Source of the DNA: CAVTWJ01 sp963849485
GTDB taxonomy: Bacteria > Oederibacteriota > Muellerivitia > Muellerivitales > Muellerivitaceae
Direction: 5' to 3'
DNA: 64,000 nucleotides
Assembly: GCA_963849485.1 (NCBI GenBank)
Contig: CAWKIF010000020.1
Coordinates: 1 to 64,000 of the forward strand
Each line of letters begins with the position of its first letter. Positions within the stretch are counted from its first letter, which is position 1. Positions 6,843 through 15,393 of the stretch are shown here, in pieces. The notes under the pieces were generated by a model. The model ran no database searches. It was given only the letters and a program-made list of their open reading frames with translations, and was not told the origin of the DNA. Position numbers and translations under genes: made by a program.

Positions 6843-8129
6843 ATGAAACCTTCAATTCTCTTTTATCTATTCCTCATCGGGGGAGTTCCCCCCCTGGGAC
6901 CGGTAGCCTGGGCCGGGGACATGCCCGGGATGGATCACGGCATGGAGGGGTCCAGCTCCACGATATCCTTGACGCTTTCCAAAGCCGAGGAGCTGGCCTT
7001 GTCCGGCAACCCGCATATCAAGGCGGCGGATGAAAGGGCGAAGGCTTCGGATGAAAAGGTTTTGCCCTCGCTTTTTCCCGACGATCCCATGTTCATGATC
7101 GACACGACCAACCCGGGGATGGACCAATGGATGATCGAGGAAAAATTGGGGTTCCCGGGCAAGGGCATCGCCCAGGCCGATGTTTACGGCGCGCAAGCCA
7201 AAGAGTCCTGGGCGGAGGCATCCGTTGAGCGCCGCACCATCGTTCTCCAGGCGCGCCAGGCCTTTTGGGAGTTTTATTACCGTTCCAAGGTGGACGGCCT
7301 GCTCCAGGAAGCGGAAAAAAACTGGAAGGGCTTGAGCCAGTTGATGGAATCCAAGGCCTTGAGCGGCCAGTGGCTTTCGGTCAAGACCATCCGCATGCAG
7401 ATGGAAATGGCCCAGGCCGTGAACGAACTCATCACCAACAGCCGGGCCCTCAAGGTTTCGCAGTTCAACTTGAACCACCTTTTCAGCCTTCCCCATGGGA
7501 CGCTTTACACCCTGCCCTGGGATGTGCCCCTGTCCCCCTTCGTGGGCAAGGAGGAGGACTTCGTTCAAAAGGCCCTTCTTCATAACCCGGAAATCGAGGT
7601 TTACCAGGACGCGATTCAATCCAGGGAAGCGAACCAAAGCCTGGCCAACCTGGACTATCTTCCCGATTTCGACGTTTGGGTGTCGGGGGTCCGGCAGCCC
7701 GACGGAAGCTTTTCCGACTACGGCTACCGGCTGGGCATCAGCCTGCCGGTCTTCTTCGCCGCCAAGCAAAGTCCGGCCGCGGGGGCCGCGTCCGACGACC
7801 TGTCGGCGGCCCGTTACGATTTGAAGGGAAAGCAAAACGAAGTCATCCACATGGTGGAGGACGCCTACGTCAACGCCGAATCCGCCTGGCGCCTTTTGAG
7901 GCTCTATGAGCAGGGGGGGCTTTTGAAACAGACCCAGAAAGCCTGGGCTTCCACCCAACTGGCCTACCGTAACGAGGAAATGCCCCTCTCCGAGTTCGTG
8001 GAAAACTACAACATCTACCTGGAAACCTTCCGCAGTTACTACCAGGCCCAGGCCGATTACGGAAAGGCCCTGGCCGAGTTGAATTACCAAGCCGGGGATT
8101 TAAAAGGAGACACTCATGAAAACAAATAA
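6843..8129 (+). CDS. TolC/CusC-type outer-membrane efflux protein
   Basis: A 428-residue outer membrane factor that would form the exit duct of the RND copper/silver pump encoded downstream. A signal peptide precedes a Met/His stretch (GDMPGMDHGMEG, about residues 25-36). Two outer-membrane-efflux repeats follow, with the usual long helices rich in Ala, Gln and Glu (LTLSKAEELALSGNPHIKAA at the first repeat). Length is normal. The gene starts after an AAGAAGGAAAAA site and overlaps the adaptor gene by 14 bases. The intergenic region before it has two inverted repeats (GCCGTAGGC/GCCTATGGC and AACGCG/CGCGTT) that may be regulatory or attenuating. Confidence 0.85.
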   Translation: MKPSILFYLFLIGGVPPLGPVAWAGDMPGMDHGMEGSSSTISLTLSKAEELALSGNPHIKAADERAKASDEKVLPSLFPDDPMFMIDTTNPGMDQWMIEEKLGFPGKGIAQADVYGAQAKESWAEASVERRTIVLQARQAFWEFYYRSKVDGLLQEAEKNWKGLSQLMESKALSGQWLSVKTIRMQMEMAQAVNELITNSRALKVSQFNLNHLFSLPHGTLYTLPWDVPLSPFVGKEEDFVQKALLHNPEIEVYQDAIQSREANQSLANLDYLPDFDVWVSGVRQPDGSFSDYGYRLGISLPVFFAAKQSPAAGAASDDLSAARYDLKGKQNEVIHMVEDAYVNAESAWRLLRLYEQGGLLKQTQKAWASTQLAYRNEEMPLSEFVENYNIYLETFRSYYQAQADYGKALAELNYQAGDLKGDTHENK

Positions 8130-9114
8130 GGAAACACATAAATTTTCACCACCAAGGCACCAAGACACCAAGAAAACCTTAATGATTGATGCCGACAAAA
8201 CCAGAAAGGCAATTTTTAGAGGCGCCCATAAGATCATTTGGCTCGGTTTGATGATCATGATGACCGGAGGAATCTTTGTTTTGAACCAAGTGGGGTGCGG
8301 TCCAAAACCGGTTCCCGTCCAATCGAATGTAAAGAAGGTCAAGTACTGGGTCGACCCCATGGATTCCAACTATAAAAGGGACAAGCCGGGCAAGGCCCCC
8401 TGCGGTATGGATTTGGTGCCGGTTTACGAGGAAGACACCGCGGCGGCGGGGGCCCCCGAGGCGCTTCAGGGCCTGGCCCCCGTTAAGATCAGCCCTTACA
8501 AACAACAGTTAATCGGGGTCAGGCTGGCGACGGCCCATAAAGCGATCCTGACGAGGGTCATCCACACGGGCGGGCGGTTCGCCGGGGGCGATGGGGATTT
8601 CGCCGCCCTGGCCGGTAATTTCGCGGCGAGAACCTCCGTTCAATCCTCCGGCCGGTATGTCGTGGCCGACGTCTATGCCCTGGATATTCCCTTCGTCAAA
8701 ACCGGGCAGAAGGCCGTGGTGACTTCCTTGAGCGGCTCGGGGGAAAGGGTGGAAGGCAAGATCACCCACATCTACCCCTACGACGAAACCCAATCGCGGG
8801 TCACCCGGGTCAAGATCACCCTGGACCAACCCATGAAGAACGGGCTTTTCGCCAATGTGGACATCCTGGCGGCCACCGGGCCCCTGTTATGCGTGCCCCA
8901 ATCGGCGGTCATGGACACGGGAACCCACCGCTATGTTTTCGTCCAAACGGAACCCGGATCCTTTACCCCCCGGGAAATCACCGCCGGCTACCAGGGTACC
9001 GACTTGTGGGAAGTCACCTCAGGGCTGAAGGAGGGCGAACAGGTGGTCGATGGGGCGAATTTCCTGATCGACGCCGATTCCAAAATCACTTCTTCATTTG
9101 CTGAAAACAAATAA
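8116..9114 (+). CDS. cusB: CusB-like periplasmic adaptor, reduced form
   Basis: A 332-residue membrane-fusion protein for the RND pump. After an N-terminal membrane segment (IIWLGLMIMMTGGIFVLNQV) comes a heavy-metal-binding domain: KYWVDPMDSNYKRDKPGKAP then CGMDLVPVY. The beta-barrel and membrane-proximal parts follow (SGRYVVADVYALDIPFVKTG, then VPQSAVMDTGTHRYVFV). The usual coiled-coil hairpin and most of the lipoyl domain are absent, making it 60-80 residues shorter than CusB. A strong AAGGAG at 8104-8109 favours the ATG at 8116, so about 20 N-terminal residues (HKFSPPRHQDTKKT) come from an inserted intergenic repeat. A second in-frame ATG lies at 8182. Confidence 0.8.
   Translation: MKTNKETHKFSPPRHQDTKKTLMIDADKTRKAIFRGAHKIIWLGLMIMMTGGIFVLNQVGCGPKPVPVQSNVKKVKYWVDPMDSNYKRDKPGKAPCGMDLVPVYEEDTAAAGAPEALQGLAPVKISPYKQQLIGVRLATAHKAILTRVIHTGGRFAGGDGDFAALAGNFAARTSVQSSGRYVVADVYALDIPFVKTGQKAVVTSLSGSGERVEGKITHIYPYDETQSRVTRVKITLDQPMKNGLFANVDILAATGPLLCVPQSAVMDTGTHRYVFVQTEPGSFTPREITAGYQGTDLWEVTSGLKEGEQVVDGANFLIDADSKITSSFAENK
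8143..8172 (+). repeat. CCAAG palindromic repeat, half copy A (inside cusB)
   Basis: A half element of the dispersed family, TTCACCACCAAGGCACCAAG plus ACACCAAG, translated as part of the adaptor's N terminus. No inverted right half is nearby. Confidence 0.75.
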
Positions 9115-9134
9115 GAGAAGGCAAAACATTATGA

Positions 9135-9322
9135 ACCGCCAAGACGCCAAGTCGCCAAGGACTACAAAGGGAAGAAAAACAAAATCCGTAAATCCCTGCT
9201 TTTTTAGTCTTTGCTTGTGCCGATTCACAATAAAAATTAATACGGTAATCGGTACTATACCGACCTCTTTAAACAACTTTATTGAAGGTCGGCATGGCGT
9301 CTTAGCGCCTTGGCGGTGAAAA
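9135..9322. repeat. CCAAG palindromic repeat, copy B
   Basis: Left arm ACCGCCAAGACGCCAAG at 9135-9151 with an extra CGCCAAG unit; right arm GGCGTCTTAGCGCCTTGGCGGTGA near 9296-9316 in inverted orientation. About 130 bases of AT-rich sequence lie between the arms. The element fills the cusB-cusA gap, and the cusA ribosome site follows immediately. Confidence 0.8.
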
Positions 9323-9336
9323 TTTAGGAGTTTCTC

Positions 9337-12300
9337 ATGATTTCAAAATTGATCGATTGGTGCGGAAGAAACAAGTTCCTGGTTTCCCTGGGGATGCTGG
9401 TGGTCATACTCTGGGGCGTTTGGGCCTTGAAGAACATCCCCCTGGACGCGATCCCCGATATCTCGGACACCCAGGTGGTGGTTTACGCCAAGTGGATGAA
9501 GAGCCCGGACATCCTGGAAGACCAGGTGGCCTACCCCATCGTGCGGGCGCTTTTGGGGGCGCCGAAGGTAAAAAGTATCCGGGCCTTTTCGGACTTCGGC
9601 TATTCCTACATTTACATCATTTTTGACGACGGGACGGACCCCTACTGGGCCCGAAGCCGGGTTTTGGAATACCTCTCCAAGGTCCAGGGAACCCTGCCGG
9701 AGGGCGTGAAGGTCGAGATGGGGCCGGACGCCACGGGCGTGGGCTGGGTCTACCAGTACGCCCTGGTCGATAAGACCGGGCAACACACCCTTTCGGAACT
9801 GAAAAGCTACCAGGACTGGAACCTGCGCTACCAGCTTCAAAGCCTTCCGGGGGTGGCGGAAGTTTCCACCGTGGGCGGCGAGACCAAGCAGTACCAGGTG
9901 GAAGTCAACCCCAACGCCCTCGCCTCTTATGACCTGACTTTCGGCCAGGTTTTGGACGCGGTGCGGAATTCCAACCGGGATGTGGGCGGGAGGCTGTTGG
10001 AAATTAACGGCACCGAATACATGATCCGGGGTTTGGGTTATTTGAAGGGTATTTCCGACCTGGAAAAGGTGGTCGTGGGCCGGGACAAGCAGGGGACGCC
10101 CATCTTCATCGGGGACATCGCCCGGGTCCAGACGGGCCCGGAAGTGCGCCGGGGCGTGGCCGAGTTGGACGGGCAAGGGGAAGTCGTGGGCGGCATCGTA
10201 ACCGCCCGTTACGGCGAGAACGCCCTGTCGGTGATCGATCGGGTGAAGGAAAAACTGGAAGAAATCAAACCTTCCCTTCCCCCGGGGGTGGAGATTGTTC
10301 CCGTTTATGACCGGTCGGAACTGATCGACAAGTCCATCGAAACACTGACTCATGAACTGATCAAACTCGCCATCGCGGTCACGCTGGTGTGCCTCATCTT
10401 CCTTTGGCACCTACCCAGCGCCCTGGTCATCATCCTGACCCTGCCCCTGGCCATCCTCATGTCCTTCATCTGCATGAAATACCTGGGGGTTTCCTCCAAC
10501 ATCATGAGCCTGGGGGGCATCGCCATCGCCATCGGGGCCATGGTGGACGCTTCCATCATCATGGTGGAAAACGCCTGTAAGAGATTGGAGGAATGGGAAA
10601 AGACAAATCCACCGCCAAGCCCATTGGGACCGCACCCAATGGGCAGGGGCCAAGACGCCAAGAAAGACATTGGGGAAATGGAAGAAACTTCTAAAACATT
10701 AGAATTAAGAAACAAAACAAGAACGGAGGTCATCCTAAACGCGGCGAAAGAGGTGGGGCCGTCGCTTTTTTACACCCTCTTGGTCATCACGGTCGGGTTT
10801 CTTCCGGTGTTCGCCCTGCAGGGGCAGGAAGGAAAGCTCTTCTCGCCCCTGGCCTATACCAAGACCTTTTCGATGTTCTTCGCGGCTTTTCTCGCCATTA
10901 CCGTGACGCCTTTCCTTATGGTCCTGTTTCTTAAGGGAAAAATATTGGCCGAGGATCAACATCCCTTGAACCGTTTTTTAGACCGGGTTTACTCGAAACC
11001 GGCCCAGTGGGTTTTGGAAAACAGGAAAAAGACCCTTTTGTCCGCCCTCGGGCTGGTGGTTGTGACCTTCTTTCCCCTCTCACGGCTGGGAAGCGAGTTC
11101 ATGCCGCCCTTATGGGAAGGTTCCCTGCTTTACATGCCCACCACCCTGCCGGGCATCTCGGTCACCGAGGCGGCCCGGGTTCTCCAAACCCAGGACAAGA
11201 TCATCAAGTCTTTCCCCGAAGTGGAGCGGGTCTTCGGCAAGGCGGGGCGCGCGGAAACTTCCCTCGACCCGGCCCCCTTCTCCATGGTGGAAACCACCAT
11301 CCTCTTGAAACCGGAAAACCAATGGCGAAAGGGCATGACGCAGGAAAAGCTTCTGCACGACCTGAACGAGGCCCTGCAGTTTCCCGGCTACACCAATGCC
11401 CTGACCATGCCCATCATCAACCGCATCAACATGCTCAGCACGGGGGTGCGCACCCCCATCGGCATCAAGGTGCTGGGCAGCGATTTCAAGGCCATCGAGA
11501 AGGCGGGGATCGAGATTGAGAACGCCCTCAAGCCCCTCAAGGGAACCTCGAGCGTCTACGCCGAAAGGGTGACGGGAGGCTATTACGTCGATATCACCCC
11601 CCGCCGGGACCAGATCGCGCGGTACGGCCTGAAGATCGAGGACGTGAACGAGATCATCGAAATGGCCATCGGGGGGGACACCGTCACCACGACCGTGGAA
11701 GGCCGGGAACGCTACTCGGTGAGCGTGAGGTACGCGCGGGACTTCCGGGACGACGTGGAGAAGTTAAGGCGGGTACTGGTGACCACCCCCTCAGGGTCCA
11801 AGGTCCAATTGGGCCAATTGGCTGACGTCGGCTTGTCCCTGGGGCCGGGCATGATCCGGGATGAAAACGGCCTTTTGGCCGGTTACGTTTACGTGGATAT
11901 CGAGGGGATCGACCCCGGAACCTACGTGACGGCGGCCAAGAAAGCCATCGCCCAGCAAGTGACCCTGCCGCTGGGCACCAGCCTGGCCTGGAGCGGGCAG
12001 TATGAGTACATGATCCGGGCGGCTGAAAGGTTCAAGGTCATGATCCCCTTGACCCTTCTCATCGTGTTCCTGCTGATCTACTTCAATACCAAATCCTTCA
12101 CCGAAACCTGCATCGTACTATTGGCCGTGCCCTTTTCCCTGGTCGGGGCGGTTTGGCTCTTGTGGATCCTGGGTTACAACACCTCGGTGGCGGTATGGGT
12201 GGGCGTCATCGCCCTGGCGGGCTTGGACGCCGAAACGGGGGTGGTGATGCTTCTTTACCTGAACCTTTCCTACCGGAAATACCGGGAGGAAGGAAAGATG

Positions 12301-12594
12301 AATAGCATTCAGGATCTCGAGGAATCGGTGATGCACGGCGCGGTCAAACGGCTTCGCCCGAAGCTCATGACCGTGTCGGCGGCCTGGTTCGGCTTGGTGC
12401 CGATCCTGTTTTCCACGGGCGTGGGAGCGGATGTCATGAAACGCATAGCGGCCCCCATGGTGGGAGGCGTCTTTACATCCTTTATCCTCGAACTTCTGGT
12501 TTACCCGGTGCTGTTCACGCTTTGGAAATGGCACGCCGAGGTGAACCCCCAAAAACCCACCGGGTTTTGGAAATGGGTTCAAAGAATCGGTTAA
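9337..12594 (+). CDS. cusA: CusA/CzcA-type RND heavy-metal efflux pump
   Basis: A 1085-residue heavy-metal efflux RND permease of the inner membrane, driven by protons. The N-terminal helix is followed by IPLDAIPDISDTQVVVYAKW, and the proton relay helix reads AIGAMVDASIIMVENA. Methionines occur where Cu/Ag pumps have their metal-binding triad (LLYMPTTLP, FSMVETTI, NRINMLSTG), so copper/silver is more likely than Zn/Co. Around residues 425-462 it carries a non-family insert of about 35 residues (PPPSPLGPHPMGRGQDAKK...) in the cytosolic loop after the fourth helix, encoded by an intergenic repeat at 10611-10662. The frame is intact. TAGGAG precedes the start. Confidence 0.92.
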   Translation: MISKLIDWCGRNKFLVSLGMLVVILWGVWALKNIPLDAIPDISDTQVVVYAKWMKSPDILEDQVAYPIVRALLGAPKVKSIRAFSDFGYSYIYIIFDDGTDPYWARSRVLEYLSKVQGTLPEGVKVEMGPDATGVGWVYQYALVDKTGQHTLSELKSYQDWNLRYQLQSLPGVAEVSTVGGETKQYQVEVNPNALASYDLTFGQVLDAVRNSNRDVGGRLLEINGTEYMIRGLGYLKGISDLEKVVVGRDKQGTPIFIGDIARVQTGPEVRRGVAELDGQGEVVGGIVTARYGENALSVIDRVKEKLEEIKPSLPPGVEIVPVYDRSELIDKSIETLTHELIKLAIAVTLVCLIFLWHLPSALVIILTLPLAILMSFICMKYLGVSSNIMSLGGIAIAIGAMVDASIIMVENACKRLEEWEKTNPPPSPLGPHPMGRGQDAKKDIGEMEETSKTLELRNKTRTEVILNAAKEVGPSLFYTLLVITVGFLPVFALQGQEGKLFSPLAYTKTFSMFFAAFLAITVTPFLMVLFLKGKILAEDQHPLNRFLDRVYSKPAQWVLENRKKTLLSALGLVVVTFFPLSRLGSEFMPPLWEGSLLYMPTTLPGISVTEAARVLQTQDKIIKSFPEVERVFGKAGRAETSLDPAPFSMVETTILLKPENQWRKGMTQEKLLHDLNEALQFPGYTNALTMPIINRINMLSTGVRTPIGIKVLGSDFKAIEKAGIEIENALKPLKGTSSVYAERVTGGYYVDITPRRDQIARYGLKIEDVNEIIEMAIGGDTVTTTVEGRERYSVSVRYARDFRDDVEKLRRVLVTTPSGSKVQLGQLADVGLSLGPGMIRDENGLLAGYVYVDIEGIDPGTYVTAAKKAIAQQVTLPLGTSLAWSGQYEYMIRAAERFKVMIPLTLLIVFLLIYFNTKSFTETCIVLLAVPFSLVGAVWLLWILGYNTSVAVWVGVIALAGLDAETGVVMLLYLNLSYRKYREEGKMNSIQDLEESVMHGAVKRLRPKLMTVSAAWFGLVPILFSTGVGADVMKRIAAPMVGGVFTSFILELLVYPVLFTLWKWHAEVNPQKPTGFWKWVQRIG
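10611..10662 (+). repeat. CCAAG palindromic repeat, copy C, in frame inside cusA
   Basis: ACCGCCAAG (10611-10619) and CCAAGACGCCAAG (10650-10662) are the repeat core, split by a nested hairpin CCCATTGGG/CCCAATGGG (10620-10628 and 10635-10643). It lies within the pump's coding sequence and keeps the frame. Confidence 0.8.
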
Positions 12595-12675
12595 GGCGAT
12601 CAGGAGTTGAAGTTGCGCGAGATGTTCCCGGCCCCTTGATTGGAAGCCGGTGTAAAAATGAAAAGGAGCGGGGTC

Positions 12676-12960
12676 ATGAAAAGATTATTGAGTTGGTTGA
12701 TGGGAGCGGCATTGCTGTGGACCGCGGGCTCGGTTTGGGCCGATAGCACGGGAACTTTGACGGGCATGTCGACGACGGTCGCGGTTGCGACCCCGGCCAC
12801 AAAACCCTCGTCGAAAGCTAAGGCCAAGAAAACCAAGAAAAAATCCGTGAAACCAGCGGCCCAGGCGGTTTGGGTTTGCCCGATGGGCGATTACAGCGGC
12901 CCCAAGACGGCGGATGGGAAATGCCCCAAGTGCGGAATGGATTTGGTGGAGAAGAAATAG
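12676..12960 (+). CDS. exported heavy-metal-binding-domain protein
   Basis: A 94-residue protein with a signal peptide (MKRLLSWLMGAALLWTAGSV) ending near WADS, a Lys/Ala-rich spacer, and a C-terminal heavy-metal-binding domain: VWVCPMGDYSGPKTADGKCP then KCGMDLVEKK. The CPM...CPKCGM pattern is shared with the adaptor's domain and is common beside Cu/Ag efflux systems. The start at 12676 is chosen because AAGGAG lies 8 bases before it; an earlier in-frame ATG at 12658 is less well placed. Probably a periplasmic metal carrier for the pump. Confidence 0.8.
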   Translation: MKRLLSWLMGAALLWTAGSVWADSTGTLTGMSTTVAVATPATKPSSKAKAKKTKKKSVKPAAQAVWVCPMGDYSGPKTADGKCPKCGMDLVEKK

Positions 12961-12993
12961 GGCTGGAACTCTACAAACGAAAACAAAGTTTTT

Positions 12994-13157
12994 TACCGCC
13001 AAGACGCCAAGTTCGCCAAGGAAGCCTTAAACCAAGCCTTAAATTCTAAGGATATTCAGAATGTAACCTCTGAAAAAGGGTTTTTAATGTTCTTCCGCCT
13101 TTTGGTTTTCGTTGAAAATTAAAGACTTTCCTGGCGAACTTGGCGTCTTGGCGGTGA
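12994..13157. repeat. CCAAG palindromic repeat, copy D
   Basis: Left arm TACCGCCAAGACGCCAAG (from 12994) and inverted right arm CTTGGCGTCTTGGCGGTGA (to 13157). The right part, 13059-13157, matches 30752-30852 in reverse almost base for base. It lies between the metal operon and the ArsR promoter. Confidence 0.85.
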
Positions 13158-13202
13158 GATCAGAATATTTGTTGTTGTTTTTAAAAAAATTTCTCCTTCC
13201 TG

Positions 13203-13250
13203 TTGACATTTTCCTTCCGATCTTGTATTTAACCATTTAGTTAAATACAA
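13203..13250 (+). promoter_or_regulatory. ArsR-type promoter with perfect operator
   Basis: TTGACA (13203-13208) and TATTTA (13226-13231) are 17 bases apart. A perfect 11-base-arm palindrome, TTGTATTTAAC/GTTAAATACAA (13223-13250), covers the -10 region. This is the usual arrangement for autoregulation by an ArsR-family repressor, whose gene starts at 13261. Confidence 0.75.
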
Positions 13251-13260
13251 AGGATGAAGC

Positions 13261-13599
13261 ATGCCCACTGATCAACTGAGCGGTACCTTTCAAGCCCTGG
13301 CCGACCCCACCCGGAGGGCCCTGATGGCCCGCCTTACGGCGGGGGAAGCCTCGGTGCAGGAACTGGCCAAGCCCTTCAAGATGAGCCTGCCCGCCATTTC
13401 CAAGCACCTGAAGGTCCTGGAAAAAAGCGGGTTGATCGTGCGCCGCAGCCAGGCGCAACAGAGGTTGTGCAAGCTCCAGACCCAGCCGATCAAGGACGCC
13501 GTGGATTGGCTGGAGCACCAGCGCAAAGAGTGGGAAGACCGCCTGGGCCGTTTGGAGGAATACCTGCAGGAAATACAAAAAAAAGGGGAGAAAAAATGA
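13261..13599 (+). CDS. ArsR family transcriptional regulator
   Basis: A 112-residue winged-helix repressor: FQALADPTRRALMARLTAGE, then VQELAKPFKMSLPAISKHLK as the recognition region, then VLEKSGLIVRR as the wing. The metal-binding ELCVCD box of ArsR/SmtB sensors is absent, placing it with the non-metal subgroup that is usually paired with SRPBCC (AHSA1) proteins. That matches the next gene, whose ATG overlaps this gene's TGA by 4 bases. Likely represses its own operon through the palindrome at 13223-13250. Confidence 0.9.
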   Translation: MPTDQLSGTFQALADPTRRALMARLTAGEASVQELAKPFKMSLPAISKHLKVLEKSGLIVRRSQAQQRLCKLQTQPIKDAVDWLEHQRKEWEDRLGRLEEYLQEIQKKGEKK

Positions 13600-15050
13600 A
13601 CGCAACCCAAAACCAAGCCGAGTCGACCGCCAACCGGGAGATCTTTTCCTCCCGGGTGCTCCAGGCTCCGCGGGAACTGGTCTGGAAGGTATTTAGCGAC
13701 CCGGAGCACCTCAGCCAATGGTGGGGTCCCCGGGGTTTTACCAACAGCTTTCAGGACTTCGAATTCAAGAAAGAGGGCCGCTGGCGATTCATCATGCAGG
13801 GACCCGGCGGCAAGGACTATAAAAACGACAGCGTCTTTTTGGAGATCGAAAAACCCTCGAAGATCGTCTTTCGCCACCATTCGCCCGATTTCGTGACCAC
13901 CATCCTGTTCGAGGACCTGGGGGACAAGACAAAAATCACCTGGCGGAACGTATTCGACAGCGTCCAAACCTTTGAGTCGGTCAAAAACTACGCCGTCCCC
14001 GGGCTGGAACAGAACCTGGACAGGCTGGAAGAAAGGCTCCCGATCCTGGTCGCGGGAAAGACATTCAACATCACCCGTCTTTTCAACGCCCCCCGCGAGC
14101 TGGTCTTCAAGGCCTGGACCGAGCCGGAACACCTCTCCCATTGGTTGGGCCCCAAGGGTACCACCCTGAAAAGCGCCAAAATGGACCTGCGGCCGGGCGG
14201 CAGCCTGCACACCTGCATGGAATTCAACGGCCATGAGATGTGGGGAAAGTGGGTCTTCCGGGAAATCACTCCTCCCCAAAAACTTGTTTACGTCAATTCC
14301 TTTTCCGACGAAAAGGGCGGTTTCACCCGCCACCCCATGAGCCCGACCTGGCCATTGGAAATGCTGACCACCGTCACCTTGGAGGATCAAGGTGGGAAGA
14401 CCAACCTCACGCTAACTTGGGTGCCCATCAACGCTACCGCAGAAGAGATCCAAACCTTCCTGGGTGCCATGGACGGCATGAAGGGCGGCTGGACCGGGTC
14501 CTTCGATCAGTTGGAATCCCACTTGGCCGTGATTCTCACGCCGCAAAATAAGGAGGCCGTCATGCCGGTTGAACTTGGAAATTTCGAAACGAGGGTTCAC
14601 CCCAAGGATGTAGTGTTGAAGCGGACCGTAAAGGCGCCGCGAAAACTGGTCTTCGAGGCCCTGACCCAGCCCGAACACCTGGTTCAATTTTGGGCGCCCC
14701 AGCCTTACACCACCCACAACTGCAAGGTGGACCTGCGGCCCGGGGGGGAATGGACCTACACCTTTCGCCCGCCCGAGGGGCAGGAGCACGACGCCAAGCA
14801 CGTCTACAAGGAAGTGGACCCTCCCCGGAAGCTGGTCATGGAAGCCTCCGTGCCCGGCCCGAACGGCAGCCCCTTCTTCCGAATCCGCCAAACCTTCCAC
14901 CTGGAGGAAAAGGGAAGGGAAACAGCCCTGAGCCTGGAGATCAAGGTTCTGGAAGCCAACGAAGGCTCCGATTGCTTCCTGGGCGGGATGCTACAGGGCA
15001 CCAACCGGACGCTCGACCAGATGGTCGAATACCTGGCTAAGAACCACTAA
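13596..15050 (+). CDS. triple SRPBCC (AHSA1) domain protein
   Basis: 484 residues containing three consecutive SRPBCC/AHSA1 domains, beginning at about residues 15, 155 and 335. Each starts with a variant of 'apreLVwkvfsdPEHLsqWWGP' and has a 'dlRpGGsw' strand: SRVLQAPRELVWKVFSDPEH, TRLFNAPRELVFKAWTEPEH and RTVKAPRKLVFEALTQPEH. AHSA1 proteins are normally one domain of about 150 residues encoded beside ArsR regulators, so this is a fusion of three paralogous units. The ATG overlaps the ArsR stop. Ligand unknown; a hydrophobic-cavity binding protein is likely. No frame breaks. Confidence 0.85.
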   Translation: MNATQNQAESTANREIFSSRVLQAPRELVWKVFSDPEHLSQWWGPRGFTNSFQDFEFKKEGRWRFIMQGPGGKDYKNDSVFLEIEKPSKIVFRHHSPDFVTTILFEDLGDKTKITWRNVFDSVQTFESVKNYAVPGLEQNLDRLEERLPILVAGKTFNITRLFNAPRELVFKAWTEPEHLSHWLGPKGTTLKSAKMDLRPGGSLHTCMEFNGHEMWGKWVFREITPPQKLVYVNSFSDEKGGFTRHPMSPTWPLEMLTTVTLEDQGGKTNLTLTWVPINATAEEIQTFLGAMDGMKGGWTGSFDQLESHLAVILTPQNKEAVMPVELGNFETRVHPKDVVLKRTVKAPRKLVFEALTQPEHLVQFWAPQPYTTHNCKVDLRPGGEWTYTFRPPEGQEHDAKHVYKEVDPPRKLVMEASVPGPNGSPFFRIRQTFHLEEKGRETALSLEIKVLEANEGSDCFLGGMLQGTNRTLDQMVEYLAKNH

Positions 15051-15063
15051 TAAAAACCAGTTT

Positions 15064-15197
15064 TACCGCCAAGGCACCAAGGACGCCAAGAACAATGAAA
15101 AACAAGTAACAAAAAAAATCTGGTTTAGTTTTTTGACTTTCTTGGCGAACTTAGCCATCGACACTTCGGTTGCGGGCCGAAGTGTTTGGCGGTGAAA
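15064..15197. repeat. CCAAG palindromic repeat, copy E
   Basis: Left arm ACCGCCAAGGCACCAAGG and right arm interrupted by a nested hairpin ACACTTCGG/CCGAAGTGT (15161-15169, 15177-15185) before TTTGGCGGTGA. Intergenic. Confidence 0.8.
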
Positions 15198-15202
15198 TTT
15201 AG

Positions 15203-15341
15203 CAGGATGCTGAAAAAGTCCCAGAAACGGACTTTTTCCTATTTGCGAACGAGCCACAACACATAAAAACCATATTTTAAGCGGCTCGTTCTATCCCATG
15301 GCTGTCGACAGGGTGCTGAAAAATACTTTTTCAGCACCCTG
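15203..15341. mobile_element. MITE-like element with CAGGRTGCTGAAAAA ends
   Basis: CAGGATGCTGAAAAAG (15203-15218) and CTTTTTCAGCACCCTG (15326-15341) are inverted terminal repeats with one mismatch, about 140 bases apart. A second inward copy, CAGGGTGCTGAAAAA at 15309-15323, makes a perfect hairpin with the right end that could also terminate transcription. It carries no gene. The ends resemble those of IS-derived repeats in other bacteria; which transposase family mobilised it cannot be told from here. Confidence 0.55.
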
Positions 15342-15393
15342 TTAATGTTGCTTTGGGGTTTTGTTGGAGACTCAAAACCAAGGGGGAACCTTC

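Noticed and set aside
6867..8090. 407-codon minus-strand frame over the efflux channel gene
   Set aside because: Mirror of the real gene; the plus strand has signal peptide, family motifs and ribosome site.
9135..9322. Intrinsic terminator between cusB and cusA
   Set aside because: Arms are too far apart and not followed by a T run; the same element occurs in many contexts and inside a gene.
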